From Macquaria australasica (lineage: Eukaryota > Chordata > Actinopteri > Centrarchiformes > Percichthyidae), in assembly GCA_005408345.1 (NCBI GenBank), contig SEMN01000049.1, positions 1,798,001 through 1,862,000 of the forward strand: 64,000 nt of DNA, given 5' to 3'. Shown piece after piece: positions 37,501 to 49,900 of the stretch. The first letter of the stretch is position 1, and each line of letters starts with the position of its first letter. The position numbers were made by a program, and so were the translations under genes. The notes beneath the pieces were generated by a model. It was given only the letters and a program-made list of their open reading frames with translations. It was not told where the DNA came from and did no database searches.

Positions 37501-39513
37501 TGAGGCAAACATCTTCAATTTCAACACCAATGGGAAGCATGTTGTCAAGGCTACCATTGATCTTGCACCAGCCTCTTCCTTGACTGCTGATGCTGAGATT
37601 AATATGTCTCAGCCAAGCAGCCTGGGCGACTTCACCATCTTTGAGAAAACTGTAGCTGAAGTGACAGCTGCCAAGCAGAAGATCTCTACCAATGTCAAGT
37701 TTGTCAGCCCACTGTACACCACAAACATGGCAGCTGAAGCAGAGGGCAATGCTCCTGTCTTCAAAGTCAACTTTAGGTCCTCTGCCACCTCTGCCATTGT
37801 CTTCTTGGAATATGACATGGACTGTAAGTTTATTTCTTATTATATAATACACTTTTATATCTTAACTATAAAGCAACATTGTAAGGTCTAACTAAAGTGA
37901 ATGTGCTTCAACAGCTTCCATTACCATAAACTTTGAACATGCTGGCGTAAGCCTGACTGGGAAGATGGTTTTCACCCATAGCGATCTGACCATGGACATT
38001 CAACACGTTATTTCCCATATACTGAGGTAACACTTTAAATAAGCATTGTGTTTGACATTTTGTAGATTTTACAGTGGTAATGTGACTAGTTACTCGAAAA
38101 GACACACATTTTAACTTGTATCCCAAGAAAAGACAGCATATAATGAAAGATATTCATAATTATTTCCTGTAAAATAGTTCTGTTTCTTGGGTAATGTTGC
38201 CTTCTTTAGTACTGAGAAATGACACATTGTGCTTGTCTCTACAGTGACTCCCGTCTCACCCTGAATGTGGACATAACTAGCTTTGCCTTCACTGACATGA
38301 ACTTGCGTTATGCTGTCCGCAAAGATGGAATCAGTGCCACAATTTCTATCCCATCTACTGGCTTCTTGGGTCTTCAGCTCCATGGCAGGGTCCCATCTCA
38401 GATGAATGCCAGGCTTTATGGCCGTTATGCTGTAAGGATCTCATACTGCTATTATATTTGCATAATTACAATGATCAATCACAATGAATAGTTTTACATC
38501 TCATTTTATGTTTATATGTTATGTTACAGTCTGATCCTGGAAAGGATGTTGATATCTTCACCATCAGAGCTTCTGCCAAAGATTCTGATAAAATGAATCT
38601 GAAGATGGTCATCAACATGGATGCCCCTGACATTATGCTCAGTGGACTACAGGAAAGACTTCCTGCCATCACCTCTTGTTTGTCTAGCTTTGCTGAGAAA
38701 TACCAACTGTTCAGACCTGCTGCTCAGCTGAAGAATATTATTATTGACTTTACTGAGGAGGCCTACAACATTGCAAACAACCATACCCCACATCTGAGTC
38801 AGGTGTCCATCCTTTTTAGGAACACTGTTGTTCAGTACCAGAAGACTGTTCATGTCTTCCTGGATGCTGCCATCAAGGTCCTGAGGGAGACCTATGTTAA
38901 ACTGCCTGGCTCTGAGAAGATGACCCCTCTCATTGAGGTGCTCAATAAGATGATCACCAGCATTACTACTATGCTAGAGAAGACAATCCACCTGGTGGCT
39001 GTTAATGTAGAATATGCTTTCAACATCGTAATTGGCACGATCAGTAAAATTCAGGTCACAATGCCCATTGGTGATGTCATGGCTGGAGCCAAAGTTATTG
39101 ATGAGATTAGGAACAGGGTAAAGACTATGTCTAATCCTATTGTGGACCTTTTGAAGCAACTGGAGAGTCTAGATATGTTCCTGGAGAAACTGGGTGACAC
39201 CTTAAAATTCTTTGTTGACAAAGCTCAGGACTTGGTTGACAACACCCTAAAGTCTGATGTCCTTGATGCCATTGCTGTCTACATTAATGCTTTCTATGAC
39301 AAACATGTAACCTTAGTGAAAACAATCACCAGGTATGTAAACAGAGCTGTGGACATTGAGTATATAAATGGCACCATTATTTACATTGTGGATATTTTCA
39401 GATCTGTAGTGAATCAATTAAACTACAACGTTACTGACTATCTGCAGCAGACTCCTGCTCAGTACAGATCTTATGTAAAAGTTAAGGGTAGAAAGCTTGA
39501 GATTAATCTTTGA
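23882..39513 (+). CDS. apob: Apolipoprotein B, tandem copy 1 (28 coding exons, 3,787 aa)
   Basis: ApoB is the non-exchangeable scaffold of secreted triglyceride-rich lipoproteins; MTP loads lipid on it in the ER. I spliced 28 exons, all AG/GT except one GC donor, to 11,364 nt in one frame. The order is signal peptide (MGDSKLCLLLLLSTSALA), lipovitellin-like N-terminal module (to about aa 1050), beta-1 region, alpha-2 helical region (about aa 1950-2570), a beta region holding LDL-receptor site B (about aa 3064-3073, TTKRGIKLA), and a C-terminal helical exon (aa 3461-3787). Human apoB-100 has 4,563 aa in 29 exons, so this copy is shorter. It lacks about 50 and 100 aa blocks that copy 2 keeps. 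The tandem arrangement fits the fish apobb.1/apobb.2 pair; which member this is cannot be settled from the window. Confidence 0.95.
31818..37823 (+). CDS. apob: apoB gene 1, giant exon 25 (about 2,002 codons)
   Basis: This exon corresponds to human exon 26. It starts after the TAG acceptor at 31815-31817; upstream in-frame ATG codons at 31697 and later lie in the intron. It holds beta-1 amphipathic strands (to about 33570), the alpha-2 helices (about 33570-34990) and proline-rich strand motifs such as LPEFSLPEITVPEF (about 35310-35360). The hinge IPGFGKLSYE (about 35448) leads into beta repeats with the LDL-receptor site B equivalent at 36929-36961 (LTTKRGIKLANSLS), then about 290 codons to the donor. 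Codon 2043 (CAA, 33869-33871) aligns with the Gln codon edited to stop in mammalian apoB-48. Confidence 0.93.
37915..39513 (+). CDS. apob: apoB gene 1, coding exons 26-28: C-terminal part
   Basis: Exons 37915-38026, 38245-38431 and 38530-39513 encode about aa 3361-3787. Exons 26 and 27 carry beta strands (FEHAGVSLTGK, TDMNLRYAVRKDGIS, ARLYGRYA). The last exon is mainly amphipathic helix, the alpha-3 equivalent, and ends in a short strand KGRKLEINL before TGA at 39511-39513. Gene 2 has no separate counterparts of exons 26 and 27. Confidence 0.92.
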
Positions 39514-39690
39514 TTCCACCTTCACCAGTAAGCTAAAAGATTGAAAAACAGTGGATGAGTATATAATAATGGTATTACATGTAACAAGGGCACATATAAC
39601 AATTAGTATACCATATGTGTTGCAAGTCTAATTTATCTGTTGTGTTTGAGAGTTGTGTGAAATAAAGTGTGTACTGAATAGAGTTGTGCA
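39514..39690 (+). other. apoB gene 1 3' UTR and poly(A) signal
   Basis: A short 3' UTR with AATAAA at 39661-39666, followed by GT-rich sequence, so cleavage is expected near 39680. Confidence 0.8.
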
Positions 39691-41495
39691 GCAATTCATT
39701 TTTTTCCAATGGACACTACCATACTTGCCTCTGCAACTATAATATAAATTAATGCTAATATAAATGTATTATGTCTATAAACCACAATGTATGAATACAT
39801 AAAAAGTTACTACAAGTTAAACATTTTTTAGCAGGTTGCACTAACTTGGAATGACAAGACTATGTTTCATTCTATGCAAGTAAAGTGACAATACACTTGA
39901 ATTGGGTGCAAAACTGGACTTTATAACATATATAGACTATTGTCTTGTCTCTAACATACATTTCCAAATGCACGCCCACAATTTTAGAAACTGCCATTGA
40001 GTCAAATATACATATCAATGCATATGTCTTCTATCTATGAGGTCAAACTTCAGTGACTGCCAAGGCACCTACAAGATTGGTGAGTGAAGTGAGTGGAAGA
40101 GAGACATTGGACAAATATCACTACCCATGAAAAGTATAGAAGCTAAAAAGATACCTCTTTTTGCAATCTTTCCCTCACGTTTTAGTTGTTGTTTTTCAGC
40201 TTCTAGCAGATATGCTGTATATTCATGTTGGGGCACAGTGTTGTAAAATATGTTAACATGTATATTTTAATTACTTAATTACTCTTTTTCACTGACGTCA
40301 TTGTGTTTTCAATAAAAAATGACATTTAAATGCTAATATTGTAATTACATGGAACCCAATGAAAACAGAGCATGACAACTTTGTCTAAAACTCAAAATTT
40401 GGCCCATTTGCTCTCTGCACATTGGATATCAGATTCATGAACATGCCTACAGATGCACAAATGTAATGTCTTAGCAAACAGAGGGGGTCACATTTTCCTT
40501 TTAAACTATAATGCAACCAGAGCTTTTGCGTTTCTTGGGGCTGGGGTTGATAACTATGCCACAAGGGTCAATGTGGCAGCCTGTCCTATGGTCCTATAGT
40601 TTTTATAGACATTGCCTAATGTCCATTACTCATTTGCATGGTAGCATGTTATTCTGTAAAACCCTGAATGGTAGAAATGCTATACTGTACGTTGATTATC
40701 AGCAGATTTGGTTCTGCATATAACTTTCCAACCAACCAACCAACCAAAACTGAAAACGATGCATTGCAAATTATTCCATGAGGTAAGTGTACAAATTAAT
40801 TTAAGAGGCAAATGGGTAACTCAAACAAATATGAGCCTGATGTTAATATCTGAATGTAACTGCACCTCCAGTACACATAGCTGGCCTTGTTGATTCCATG
40901 AGTTTCTTTTAGCTGAAGCGTATTGAAAAATGCTCTGATTAGAATTGATAGGTTACTGTTCATTGAGCGAGCTTTTGGGTTACCTAAATTACAGTATGTG
41001 GCAGCATGTGTTTAGTTCATTCAATACAGTCTAAATACATAAAATATTTTTTTATAAAACAAGTCAGAACAAGTCTAGGCAAGTTTCTTCAGCTGAATCC
41101 TTGATTGAGGTGTCAGAAACTGAACACCTTTGATCAATGACTGTCTCTCCTTAACAGGACTGGAACATGTTATCAAGTAGTTTCTGAAGATACTGTACTA
41201 AAAGATACCAGTCATTAAAGCAAGGGAAGCGTTATAAAATGTGCACTTAAAGTTTTCAAATACAGTCTGTACAAATAATTCCAAGCCTTTTTCTGCCCAT
41301 AAATACTTGCTCAGCGGACTTGTTTAAGTTATGCACCTACTGCATGCCAGCTCTTCTTATGTCATAGTATGCAATAAATTAAAACCTAAGCCAGCCCCAA
41401 CATGTATGATGAATTCTGGCAGCTCTACACTGAAAGTTAGGCCAACTAATACTGCTATTAATTATGCAATTTATAAATCCTGCTGTTTGCCAACA

Positions 41496-41496
<1 letters not shown>
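39691..41496. other. No gene seen between the apoB copies (left part)
   Basis: AT-rich noncoding DNA with a short (CCAA)n run near 40730-40746. Open frames are short and unrecognised. Confidence 0.5.

Positions 41497-41557
<61 letters not shown>
41497..41557. repeat. (AC)n microsatellite
   Basis: About 30 uninterrupted AC units. Open frames crossing it on either strand are artefacts of the repeat. Confidence 0.97.
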
Positions 41558-41559
<2 letters not shown>

Positions 41560-43347
41560 CCAGATGTGTACATTACTTGTTAACTGACAGGAGCAACAAA
41601 TAAGATAAATCAACAACATGTCTACCTGGCTCTACTTTGCTCCACCTGTTGCACACCCTGATTTGGAGGAGCCGCCCCGAGTACTACCACATTCTCCATA
41701 AGTTCTGCCTCGGCCAAAGCATGGAAACTGCAAATATGTTCTCCTGAAGCTGGGTTACCTGCTTCAGTCTTCCCACTTCTGACACCAAGCACACTAACTA
41801 CAGTATATGGGCTGATTCAGACAGAGCTCTTGAGATTACAGTTCTAATGTGGTTATGTAATGGCCCGTTAGGCCCTCCTAATGAAAGACACTGTCACATG
41901 TCGGACATGTCATAGCAGGAAAACCACAGGCATAATTATAGTAATAACATTAATAATAGTTGCATTCCATTTACCAGTCCCAGGGACCTGGTATTGAACA
42001 TGGTGGCTCACTGGCATGGCTTTCACATAAATGGAAGGAATAAAAATGGAGGCATCAGTAATGTTATTAATTACAGCTGTGCATTTCCTGTTATGACAAG
42101 TCAAAAAGTCAGCTGTGACAAACCTCTATTTGGCAAATGTTACTGTTGAACTGATTACAGGTAAAGCGTGGTGATTCACAACAATGCAATACTGAATATG
42201 CACAAGTAAAACCTCTAAGGGAAAGCACATCTTTATATTTGTATATTTTGTACTGTTTAATGTTCCATGTTCTAAGCCAACAATAGAACATTAGAACAAT
42301 GTTCCAATGATAAAAAGGGCCATCGAAGCAATGTAGCCTCTATGTAATTAGCTATGGTATTATAAAGGCCTTAAGGGCTTGTTGGTAATTGGAAAGGCAC
42401 ATTCTTGCCCTTGGAAGCTATCGAGCTATCTAAATTATTGGAATTACTATTTATTTAATTCTCTTGAGGGGTTACCAGAAGTCATCTGACCACACCTCAG
42501 GAAGAAAGAACAATAAAACAAGCACCCCTACCAAGCACCGCAGGCTGGCAATAAGGCAGTTTTTCCTACTGTACAGCTCTCAGAAGGCATTATCCCTTTC
42601 CTTTCAAAATCAGGTATGAAAGTTTTTTTATAATTCTAGCTAAAAAAAACTAGCTACCCGAATTGCTTAAATTAATTACTTATAATACTAGGTTTTCTTA
42701 GTTGCTTTCACACTAATTTTGTGTTATCATTTATATCACGTTATTATCACTCACTTGTCATATTATTAGGTACACCTAGCTAAAACTAATCGAGTCCAGC
42801 AACAAGCCTTTAATAAATAATGCCAACATGAAAGTTACACTGTAATGTTCAGTAGTATGGTGTTGAATTGTATTGTATTGCATTATACTGAGAGGTGTTT
42901 CTAATATTTGTCCTTTCATTTATATCAATGAACAATTATATCAAAACAATTTTACACAAAAACTGAACATTATAACCTCCATCTATTGTGAACTGCTTTA
43001 GTTTTAGCTAGGTGTACGAAATAAACTGGCAACTGTGTAAAATACAAAGGTTTTATGAAGCTTATATCTATCTATGAAGCTATGAAGCTAAGTTTACTTG
43101 GGATATTTAGGCCTAGAATATCCCTCATATATGGAAATGTAAAAAGCTTTTCACTGTTAAATCAACAACACAGAAGAACTTGGCAGCTATAATTACATTG
43201 GTCTATAAAGTTTGGCACAAATCCAAGGTTTCATAGAGTAAATCGTTGTTATTTATTTATTCATTGATGCTTGACAACATATTTATTTCCATCAGGTGGT
43301 TCAAACTCAGATTACAAGAAAGACGCAATCAGGCTTTATTGATTTTG
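41558..43347. other. No gene seen
   Basis: Noncoding AT-rich DNA without clear repeat borders. Ends in the 5-bp target copy TTTTG (43343-43347) of the solo LTR. Confidence 0.5.
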
Positions 43348-43750
43348 TGTCACGGCTCTGCCATGCTCAGTGGGCTTCCTTATGTTTCTGGTGTTTTTCC
43401 CCTCCCTCCTGTGTGTTGTGCTGTCTCTCTGCGTCTGTGTGTCTATTAGGAAGGCAGGGCTGTCATCTCATCTCCCGCTCAGCTGTGCATCAATCAGCGC
43501 ACCTGCCACCCATCAACTCATCAGCCTGCAGTATTTCTACCCTGGCTTTCCATCCACTCCGTCTGCCTGCCTTCCGCCTCAGCCAGCCTCGCCTTCCTCC
43601 TCATCTGTCTCCCACTCACCTCCGTCGGGTCCGGCCGCCACCTGCCTCTCCTGCCAACTCCCCCCTCCCTCAAACAATAAAACTACTAACCATTCATCCT
43701 ACTCGGTGTCCGTGTCCTGCACTTGGGTCCTCTCCGCTAATCATGTCACA
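43348..43750 (+). mobile_element. Solo LTR of an LTR retrotransposon
   Basis: A 403-bp CT-rich unit begins TGTCACGG and ends ATGTCACA (the TG...CA form of LTRs) and is flanked by a perfect 5-bp direct repeat, TTTTG, at 43343-43347 and 43751-43755. An AATAAA at 43676-43681 is followed by GTGTCCGTGTCCTGCACTTG and GGGTCCTC, like the R-U5 ends of teleost Ty3/Gypsy-type LTRs. There is no gag or pol beside it, so it is a solo LTR left by recombination. The plus orientation comes from the poly(A) signal. Confidence 0.8.
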
Positions 43751-43755
43751 TTTTG

Positions 43756-45169
43756 GGATGCTTTGCATGTTAAATGGGTAAACTCACTTATATAGGTGCT
43801 AACTTATGTAAAAGCTCTTTTATTATACTTTTTTTCCTTAACCAATCCCACTTTTCCACTGACTTTGCTTACTTTTTAAATGTTTAAAATGTTGCTTATA
43901 CCTCATGTTTTTTCTTTACTTACTGCTTCACTGCTTTGTGGTTACTGTTCTTCCTTAAATGTCCAGTGTTATCACTTTTTCCCCTATTCATACTTTCTAC
44001 ACCTGGTCCAGATCTATTAGTCAGAAGCATTACATCCACGCTGGTTTTGAGGACCACTATGGCCGTACAATGACACCACATGTAATGCATTGAACCATAT
44101 TGATCTGCTCTCTGTTCTCACTCCTTTCACGAAACAATTGAGCAATCACTGTGCTTGAAGTACAGCAGATGATCAGATTCACAGCATGAACTTTGACGTG
44201 ACCTCAGAAGTTAGTCAAACACAGGGATGGCAAAAAATTAGAGTTCATGTTTTGATATGACAAAAAGAACATTTCTGTGTTTTCGTGCCAACCAGATTGA
44301 CTTTAATATTGTACTGTTGTGCTATATTAACAAAACTAGTTGATTTACTGTACTTGAAAGCTGATCATATATTATTATGGAAAAATATCTATAGTTTTAC
44401 AAGATATCTGTATGATCTATGGCTATTTTATATCTTGTGACCACGTCTCTGATTAATTTAATGTTGAAAATGATTGTAGTACATCACAACAACCCCACAA
44501 AAGGAGAGTTCAGCTCAGATTTTTAATTGCTCTTTGAATTCTCCCACATTTTCTTTGCATTAATATAACTTTTAATTATGTCCATTTGCTCCAGGCCCAA
44601 CTACATACTGTAATCACTGTGCTCAGTGCTGTTGTTACTCTTATGCAATGTCAGACTGTCTTCTTATGCCTGATTAACTTATCTTAAGTTCACCTCTGTT
44701 GTAATCCTGATCAAACAGCTTTCATGGACTTCTCTAAGGAGGTGAAAGGTTAGCCAGTAATGTTAAGACACCACTGTTTCAGACATCAGTTTTTTAAATC
44801 AACAACTTTTAACAGACAGAGGTGCTGTTTGTCTAAAATTAAACAAATTTCAGGTGCCACTGAATTTGTCCTAAAATACAGCACAAAGGACTGTAAGTTT
44901 AAATCCACTGTGTTGGAGGGCATTGGCTTACTTCTATCTAATCTAACACTATGGGACAGTGTCTCAGACGCAGTTAGTTTGAATAGTATGATATAAAGTA
45001 GAATATATAACAAAGCCATGTAGTTTCAGTCAAATTAGAATTAGGTTAAGCTATGAAGAATACTGGACAAATGTCAAAAATGGTCAATAATTAAGACATA
45101 CACATCATTTTAGTGTGAAATTAGGTTTAAATTATGTCCTAGAGAGAGATATTAGGTATATGTTTGTTG
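43756..45169. other. No gene seen
   Basis: AT-rich noncoding DNA; no exon, no bounded repeat. Confidence 0.5.
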
Positions 45170-45177
45170 CTTCTAAT

Positions 45178-45726
45178 CAGTGGTGAAGGAAGTTTTCAGA
45201 TCCTTTACTTAAAAGCACTAACACTACACTGTAAAAATACTCCATTACAAGTAAAAGTCCCGCACTGAAAATGTTACCTAAGCAGAAGTATTATCAGGGA
45301 AATGTACTTAAAAGTATCAAAAGTAAAAGTACCCAAAGCAGCAGCATTTTGGTTGAGGTGAAGCTATGTTTAAACTATTTTACATAGGCCTGCAACTAAT
45401 GATTATTTTCATTATGGATTAATCTGCTGATTATTTTCTTGATATTTTTTTGGTTTGTAAAACATGAGAAATGCACATCACAATTACCCACAGCACAAAA
45501 AAAAAACACCTCCAGATGTTTTATTTAGTCCGTTTTCTGTAATTTAAGACATGGAAAACAACACATTTTCACATTTGAGAAATTGAAACCATGAAATGTT
45601 TTGTCATATTTGCATGAAATATGACCTGTGTCATGAAATGGAAATACTCAAGTGAAGTACAGATACCTCAAATTTGTATTTAAGTACAGTACTTGAGTAG
45701 ATGTACTTAGTCACATTCCACCACTG
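45178..45726. mobile_element. hAT-type MITE with perfect 8-bp target duplication (contains a nested MITE)
   Basis: Ends CAGTGGTG (45178 onward) and CACCACTG (to 45726) are inverted repeats, and the flanking CTTCTAAT occurs exactly at 45170-45177 and 45727-45734. Subterminal sequence (CAGATCCTTTACTTAAAAGC; CTTGAGTAGATGTACTTAG) matches the second copy at 62343. It is twice that copy's length because an unrelated repeat sits inside it. No transposase is encoded. Confidence 0.9.
45386..45630. mobile_element. Nested MITE, GGGCTGCAACTAA-end family, copy 3
   Basis: Begins AGGCCTGCAACTAATGATTA then TTTTCATTATGGATTAATC, the typical left end of the family also seen at 6027 and 11175. The distal end is degraded, so the right border is approximate. 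It lies inside the CAGTGGTG element and is therefore the younger insertion. Confidence 0.6.
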
Positions 45727-45734
45727 CTTCTAAT

Positions 45735-46731
45735 GTACAGTATATTTGTTGTAATAGGCCTTGTTCATGGGAGACATTTTGACTTGTCATAGCAGGAATA
45801 AATAAAATACTTTAAATAACATTAATGATGGCTGTGTTCCATTCAGATACCAGTTAGACAGCATGCACTATACCAGGGCCCAGGAACTTGCACACCTTAA
45901 TGGAATGCAGCCATTTCTAATGTTATCTGTTACATCGGTGCTTATAATGCTATAATCTGATGCTCCGTTTTGCATGAAACAGCGTTAAAAACATATACTG
46001 TGTGAGTTGTCATAAAAGAGCCAATGCAACATCTTTAAGACTTAACACACTCCAAGTGCTGTAACCAAAGCAGCAGGTGACTCGGGTTTCGATTCTGCGT
46101 CCGTATGATTCATAATCTTCAGCAGTCATGGGGCAAAGGTTTACTTAACTTTCTGTAAGAGGCCGTCATGTATTTGTGGATGTTTAAAAGGACAGTATAG
46201 TGTAACCTTTGTGGTAAAAAAAAAAAAAAAAAAAAAAAACTTTCAAGAGTGTTTACTTTCTTTTAAATTGGTTGAACAGTATCTTTCAACGTGAAATCAC
46301 ACCTCTGAAATAGTCAGAACTATAACAATCACTTGACTTGAACACAATAGTTTAGAATGAAAAACAAAATGGCACACACTTCTGGAATTAAAAAGTAAAA
46401 TACATCCCCTTACTTTGCTGATACTACTGAATTAGTTCATTTGTGCACTGCCCTTTGAGCACTACAAACAAGCAATCAAAGTTAGTGATTCAGGATATAT
46501 GGGCTATTATATGACATTGATCTGATTACAGATGGGTTTTTTTTAGATATATGTGATTAGTTTAATGATAAACATGTATATATGTATTTCTCCATTAAAA
46601 TGAGCCAGCCAAATGTCTCAAGAAAATAACCCCAAATAATAAAACAAGAGCTGAAGAGGTAATTTGACATAATCACACAGAGCCACCCCCACCCAGTGCT
46701 GACAGACAAGTCTTAGTTTGTGAAAACGTTA
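45735..46731. other. No gene seen; upstream of apoB gene 2
   Basis: Noncoding DNA with a 24-base A-run at 46216-46239. Probably includes distal regulatory sequence of gene 2, but no site can be named. Confidence 0.5.
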
Positions 46732-46744
46732 TAACCTTTGGCCT
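46732..46744 (-). promoter_or_regulatory. DR1 (HNF4/nuclear receptor type) site, gene 2 promoter
   Basis: On the minus strand it reads AGGCCAAAGGTTA, two AGGTCA-like half sites with one base between and a mismatch in each. It lies about 70 bases upstream of the TATA box. A further AGACTTTGG (46761-46769) resembles the HNF4 motif of gene 1. Factor identity is inferred. Confidence 0.55.
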
Positions 46745-46811
46745 GCCACAAGGACTGCTCAGACTTTGGAACCAGGGCAACACATTTGCACGTCCTGGTA
46801 ATCACAAGAAC

Positions 46812-46819
46812 TATAAAAG
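46812..46819 (+). promoter_or_regulatory. TATA box of apoB gene 2
   Basis: TATAAAAG lies 90 bases upstream of the ATG; the start of transcription is expected near 46843. It is the same 8-mer as in gene 1. Confidence 0.8.
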
Positions 46820-46908
46820 CCTAAGGGCCAAAGCACAAGAATTAGTCTTCACAGAAAGAGGGGGACTCTTTTTACCTTAAGGCTTTCAGGAGCTTAACTA
46901 AGCCCATC

Positions 46909-49900
46909 ATGGTGGGTACCAAGCTCTGCCTTTTGCTGCTGCTGGGCTCATACACACTAGCCCGTAAGTATTATGTTTTTATTTTGAAGCTAATTGAATT
47001 TAAGAATATAGTTTTATATTTTAAGTGTGAATCTATTTGAGAAAAATGTCTTGGTATTTTAAAAAAAATCTGATGATTTCCTTTATGATGTTGCTGTTTT
47101 GTATGGTTTGCTTATACTTAAAAATACTGATTTTATATAATTTAAGTATTCAGTTGTTCTCAATTAAGTTTTAGAGCAGTTTGTGGTTTTTTAAAATGTC
47201 AAGCAAATTTTTTTTTATCCTTTACAGAGCAAGATGTGGGAAGTGTTGAGGAACAACAATCTTGTTTTTGTGAGTTGCTGCTTTTAATTAACTTTGTTTT
47301 ATAAATTACTGTTTATGACATTTATAAGATGTGATTTAACTTGATAAATACAAAAACAAAAAAAAGCATTTCCACCTTTTGAATCCTTGCTGATGAGCTC
47401 ACCTGTTAGTCATCATTTATCATGTTTTCGTAGTGTTAAACTACCACTTTAAAGTATTTAAAGGTATATATAAAGTCTTTGTTTGAATTTGTTTGAAAGT
47501 GTGAAAAGATTTACAGTGTATTAAACATTAACATTACAGCGCTCTAACTGATGTTTCAAATACTTTTTAGTGGCCAAAAAATTCAAGAACTTCAGGCGAT
47601 TTGTGTACGACTATGAAACTGAGACCTTCAACGGCGTGAATGGAGCTACCGACAACAAGAGCGGCCCCAAAGTCTCCTGCAAAGTATGTCTCACAGCCCC
47701 AATCATTACTGCAAACACAACAGTCTCGTGACCCCGAATAGAAAACAGTAGTACTAAAAAAAACATGTTTAATCTGCTGCACAGGTTGAGGTTGAGGTGC
47801 CCCAGACCTGTAGCTTCATCCTCCGCACAACAGAGTGCTCTCTGAGCGAGATCTCTCGCGTGGATGCAGAGGGGAACCTAGAGTACAGTCCTGCTGCTGG
47901 AGCCCAGGCTTTCAAAGCTGCTATGGCCAAGTAAGTCGCTAGCTAAGATGTTATGTTTCTAGCTAAGACTTAGTATTTATCTGTATTATTTAGTACGAAA
48001 ACTAAAGGCTGTATGATGATAAAGGTGGCTAAAATTGAGGGAATAAAAGAAGAGGATTGGCTATATTGCTGGTTGTAAATGATGATGTCTGTCCACGTCA
48101 ACAGGAACTCCTTGAAGATCACAGTTGAAGGACAGGTTCATGTCAAACTCTACCCTGAGGATGATGAGCCAGTCAACATCCTGAACATCAAGAGGGGAAT
48201 TGTCTCTGCTCTCCTCGTGCCAGTAATGGAAGAGAAGATGAACAAAGAAATGGTAGCTCCCCTGACTGTTTTTTATTGCCTTGTTTTTTTTCAGTTACCA
48301 AGCATGCAAAGACAAACAAGTTGCACAATGAGTAGATAAGCTGCCCCAGTCACAGGTGATAAATACACTCCTGTAACATCATGTTCTTACAATGACTAGC
48401 TTCAGCTGCAGGTCAAAGTCCTAGATAAGTTTATCTTGCTAATGGCATCACCTGCTTTCATAATGGGGAGCAATCTTTCAATTGATAATCAGATTCAGGG
48501 AGATTGCTAAAGGGCAAAAAGCACATTTACCACTCTTGACTCTTGCAACTTTGTTTTTTGAATCGTTTCCAACATCCTCAGTATTGATGATGCCTCTCGT
48601 CATTTTCAGCCCTCCGTGCATGGAGTGTGCTCCACCGACTTCACCGTCAACGCCAGAGAGGACATTGTCACTGATGTGACTGTCAGCAGGGATCTTTCCA
48701 AATGTGACTCGTTCTTTGCCCGCAGGCAGGACACCAGTCCCCTGGCCCTCATCTCTGGCATGGTAACAACCTCGTTCTGTCACCATCACAAACTAAAGCC
48801 AAGAGTTGTTAGATTGTGTACTAAATTGTCTGCTCTTCCTTATAATCTAACAAAACACTGATGTTGTCTTTCTACCATCAGAACTACCCTGTGTCTAAGA
48901 TGATTAGCAGCACCCAGAGTTGCAACTACAAGTTTGACAACCAGAAGAAGCACATGACCAGTGGAACCTGCACAGAGAAACACATCTTCCTGCCCCTCTC
49001 CCACCAGTAAGTTTTAAAAGAATGAAGTATCCACTAAATAATAGAGTATCAAATTCACCAAGTCTTTTAAGCGGGCAGAGGGCCATACTTCCCAATTCTC
49101 TAGAGAAAAATTAACAATGTGAATTGTAGGTTTGATTTATTATTTACAGAATGTCTTGACTATATACATCTGCTTTAGACTTCTGGTATGTTTGAATGAT
49201 TTTCTGCTGGGTATGAACATTAATTTGCTTGAAATTTAACACACATCTCAGGATTTTGCACACTGTACACACTGTCTCCTAACTGGTCCATGTTTTCAAG
49301 AAGTTCCAAACAGACAAATAGAGGTTGTAAAATAAAATTATTTTTGCAATTATATCCTATTATGACCAGTTTGCTGAAATTGTCTCATCTCTTCTGCAAA
49401 CAGGAATGAATATGGAATTTCTGCTATTGTGAAGCAGACTGTGACTCTGAGGGAGACCACCAAGATCAATGACAGAATCTTTGACCGCAGTGTGTTCCAC
49501 TTTCTTAAAAATAGCTTGTAAAGTATCACAATATGCTCAGTATGTCAAATGTGTCAACATTTTCTGCATCTTCTTACTGTTTGTGATATAATTCTGTACA
49601 GATGTGGACAACCTCAGGTACTTGTCCTTGGATGTTGCTGACGACAAGTCCCCTGTGCAGACCAAGGATGCTGCCATTGCCACAATGCAGCAGCTGAACA
49701 CCCTGTCACAGACCACTCAGGGCGAGGAGCGCGCCAGCCTCTTCCGCAAGCTGGTGTCTGAGCTGCGTGGCCTGAAGGTCGACGTCCTGGGATCTGCTGC
49801 TGTTGAGATGATGGACATGTCCAGCTCTCTGACATGGCAAGCTCTGGCTCAGTGTGGCACCCCAGAGTGCACCAGTGCCATGCTGAAGGTTCTCAGGACC

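Noticed and set aside
41331..41603. Open frames with His-Thr or Val-Cys repeats on both strands
   Set aside because: Translations of the (AC)n microsatellite.
43296..43795. Two overlapping 140-160-codon open frames (+)
   Set aside because: They run through the CT-rich solo LTR and begin and end outside any gene structure; Ser/Pro-rich translation of a pyrimidine-rich LTR explains them.
46080..46110. Possible tRNA T-arm (GGGTTTCGATTC)
   Set aside because: No matching acceptor stem, D-arm or anticodon arm could be laid out at the right distances; at best a decayed tRNA-derived SINE.
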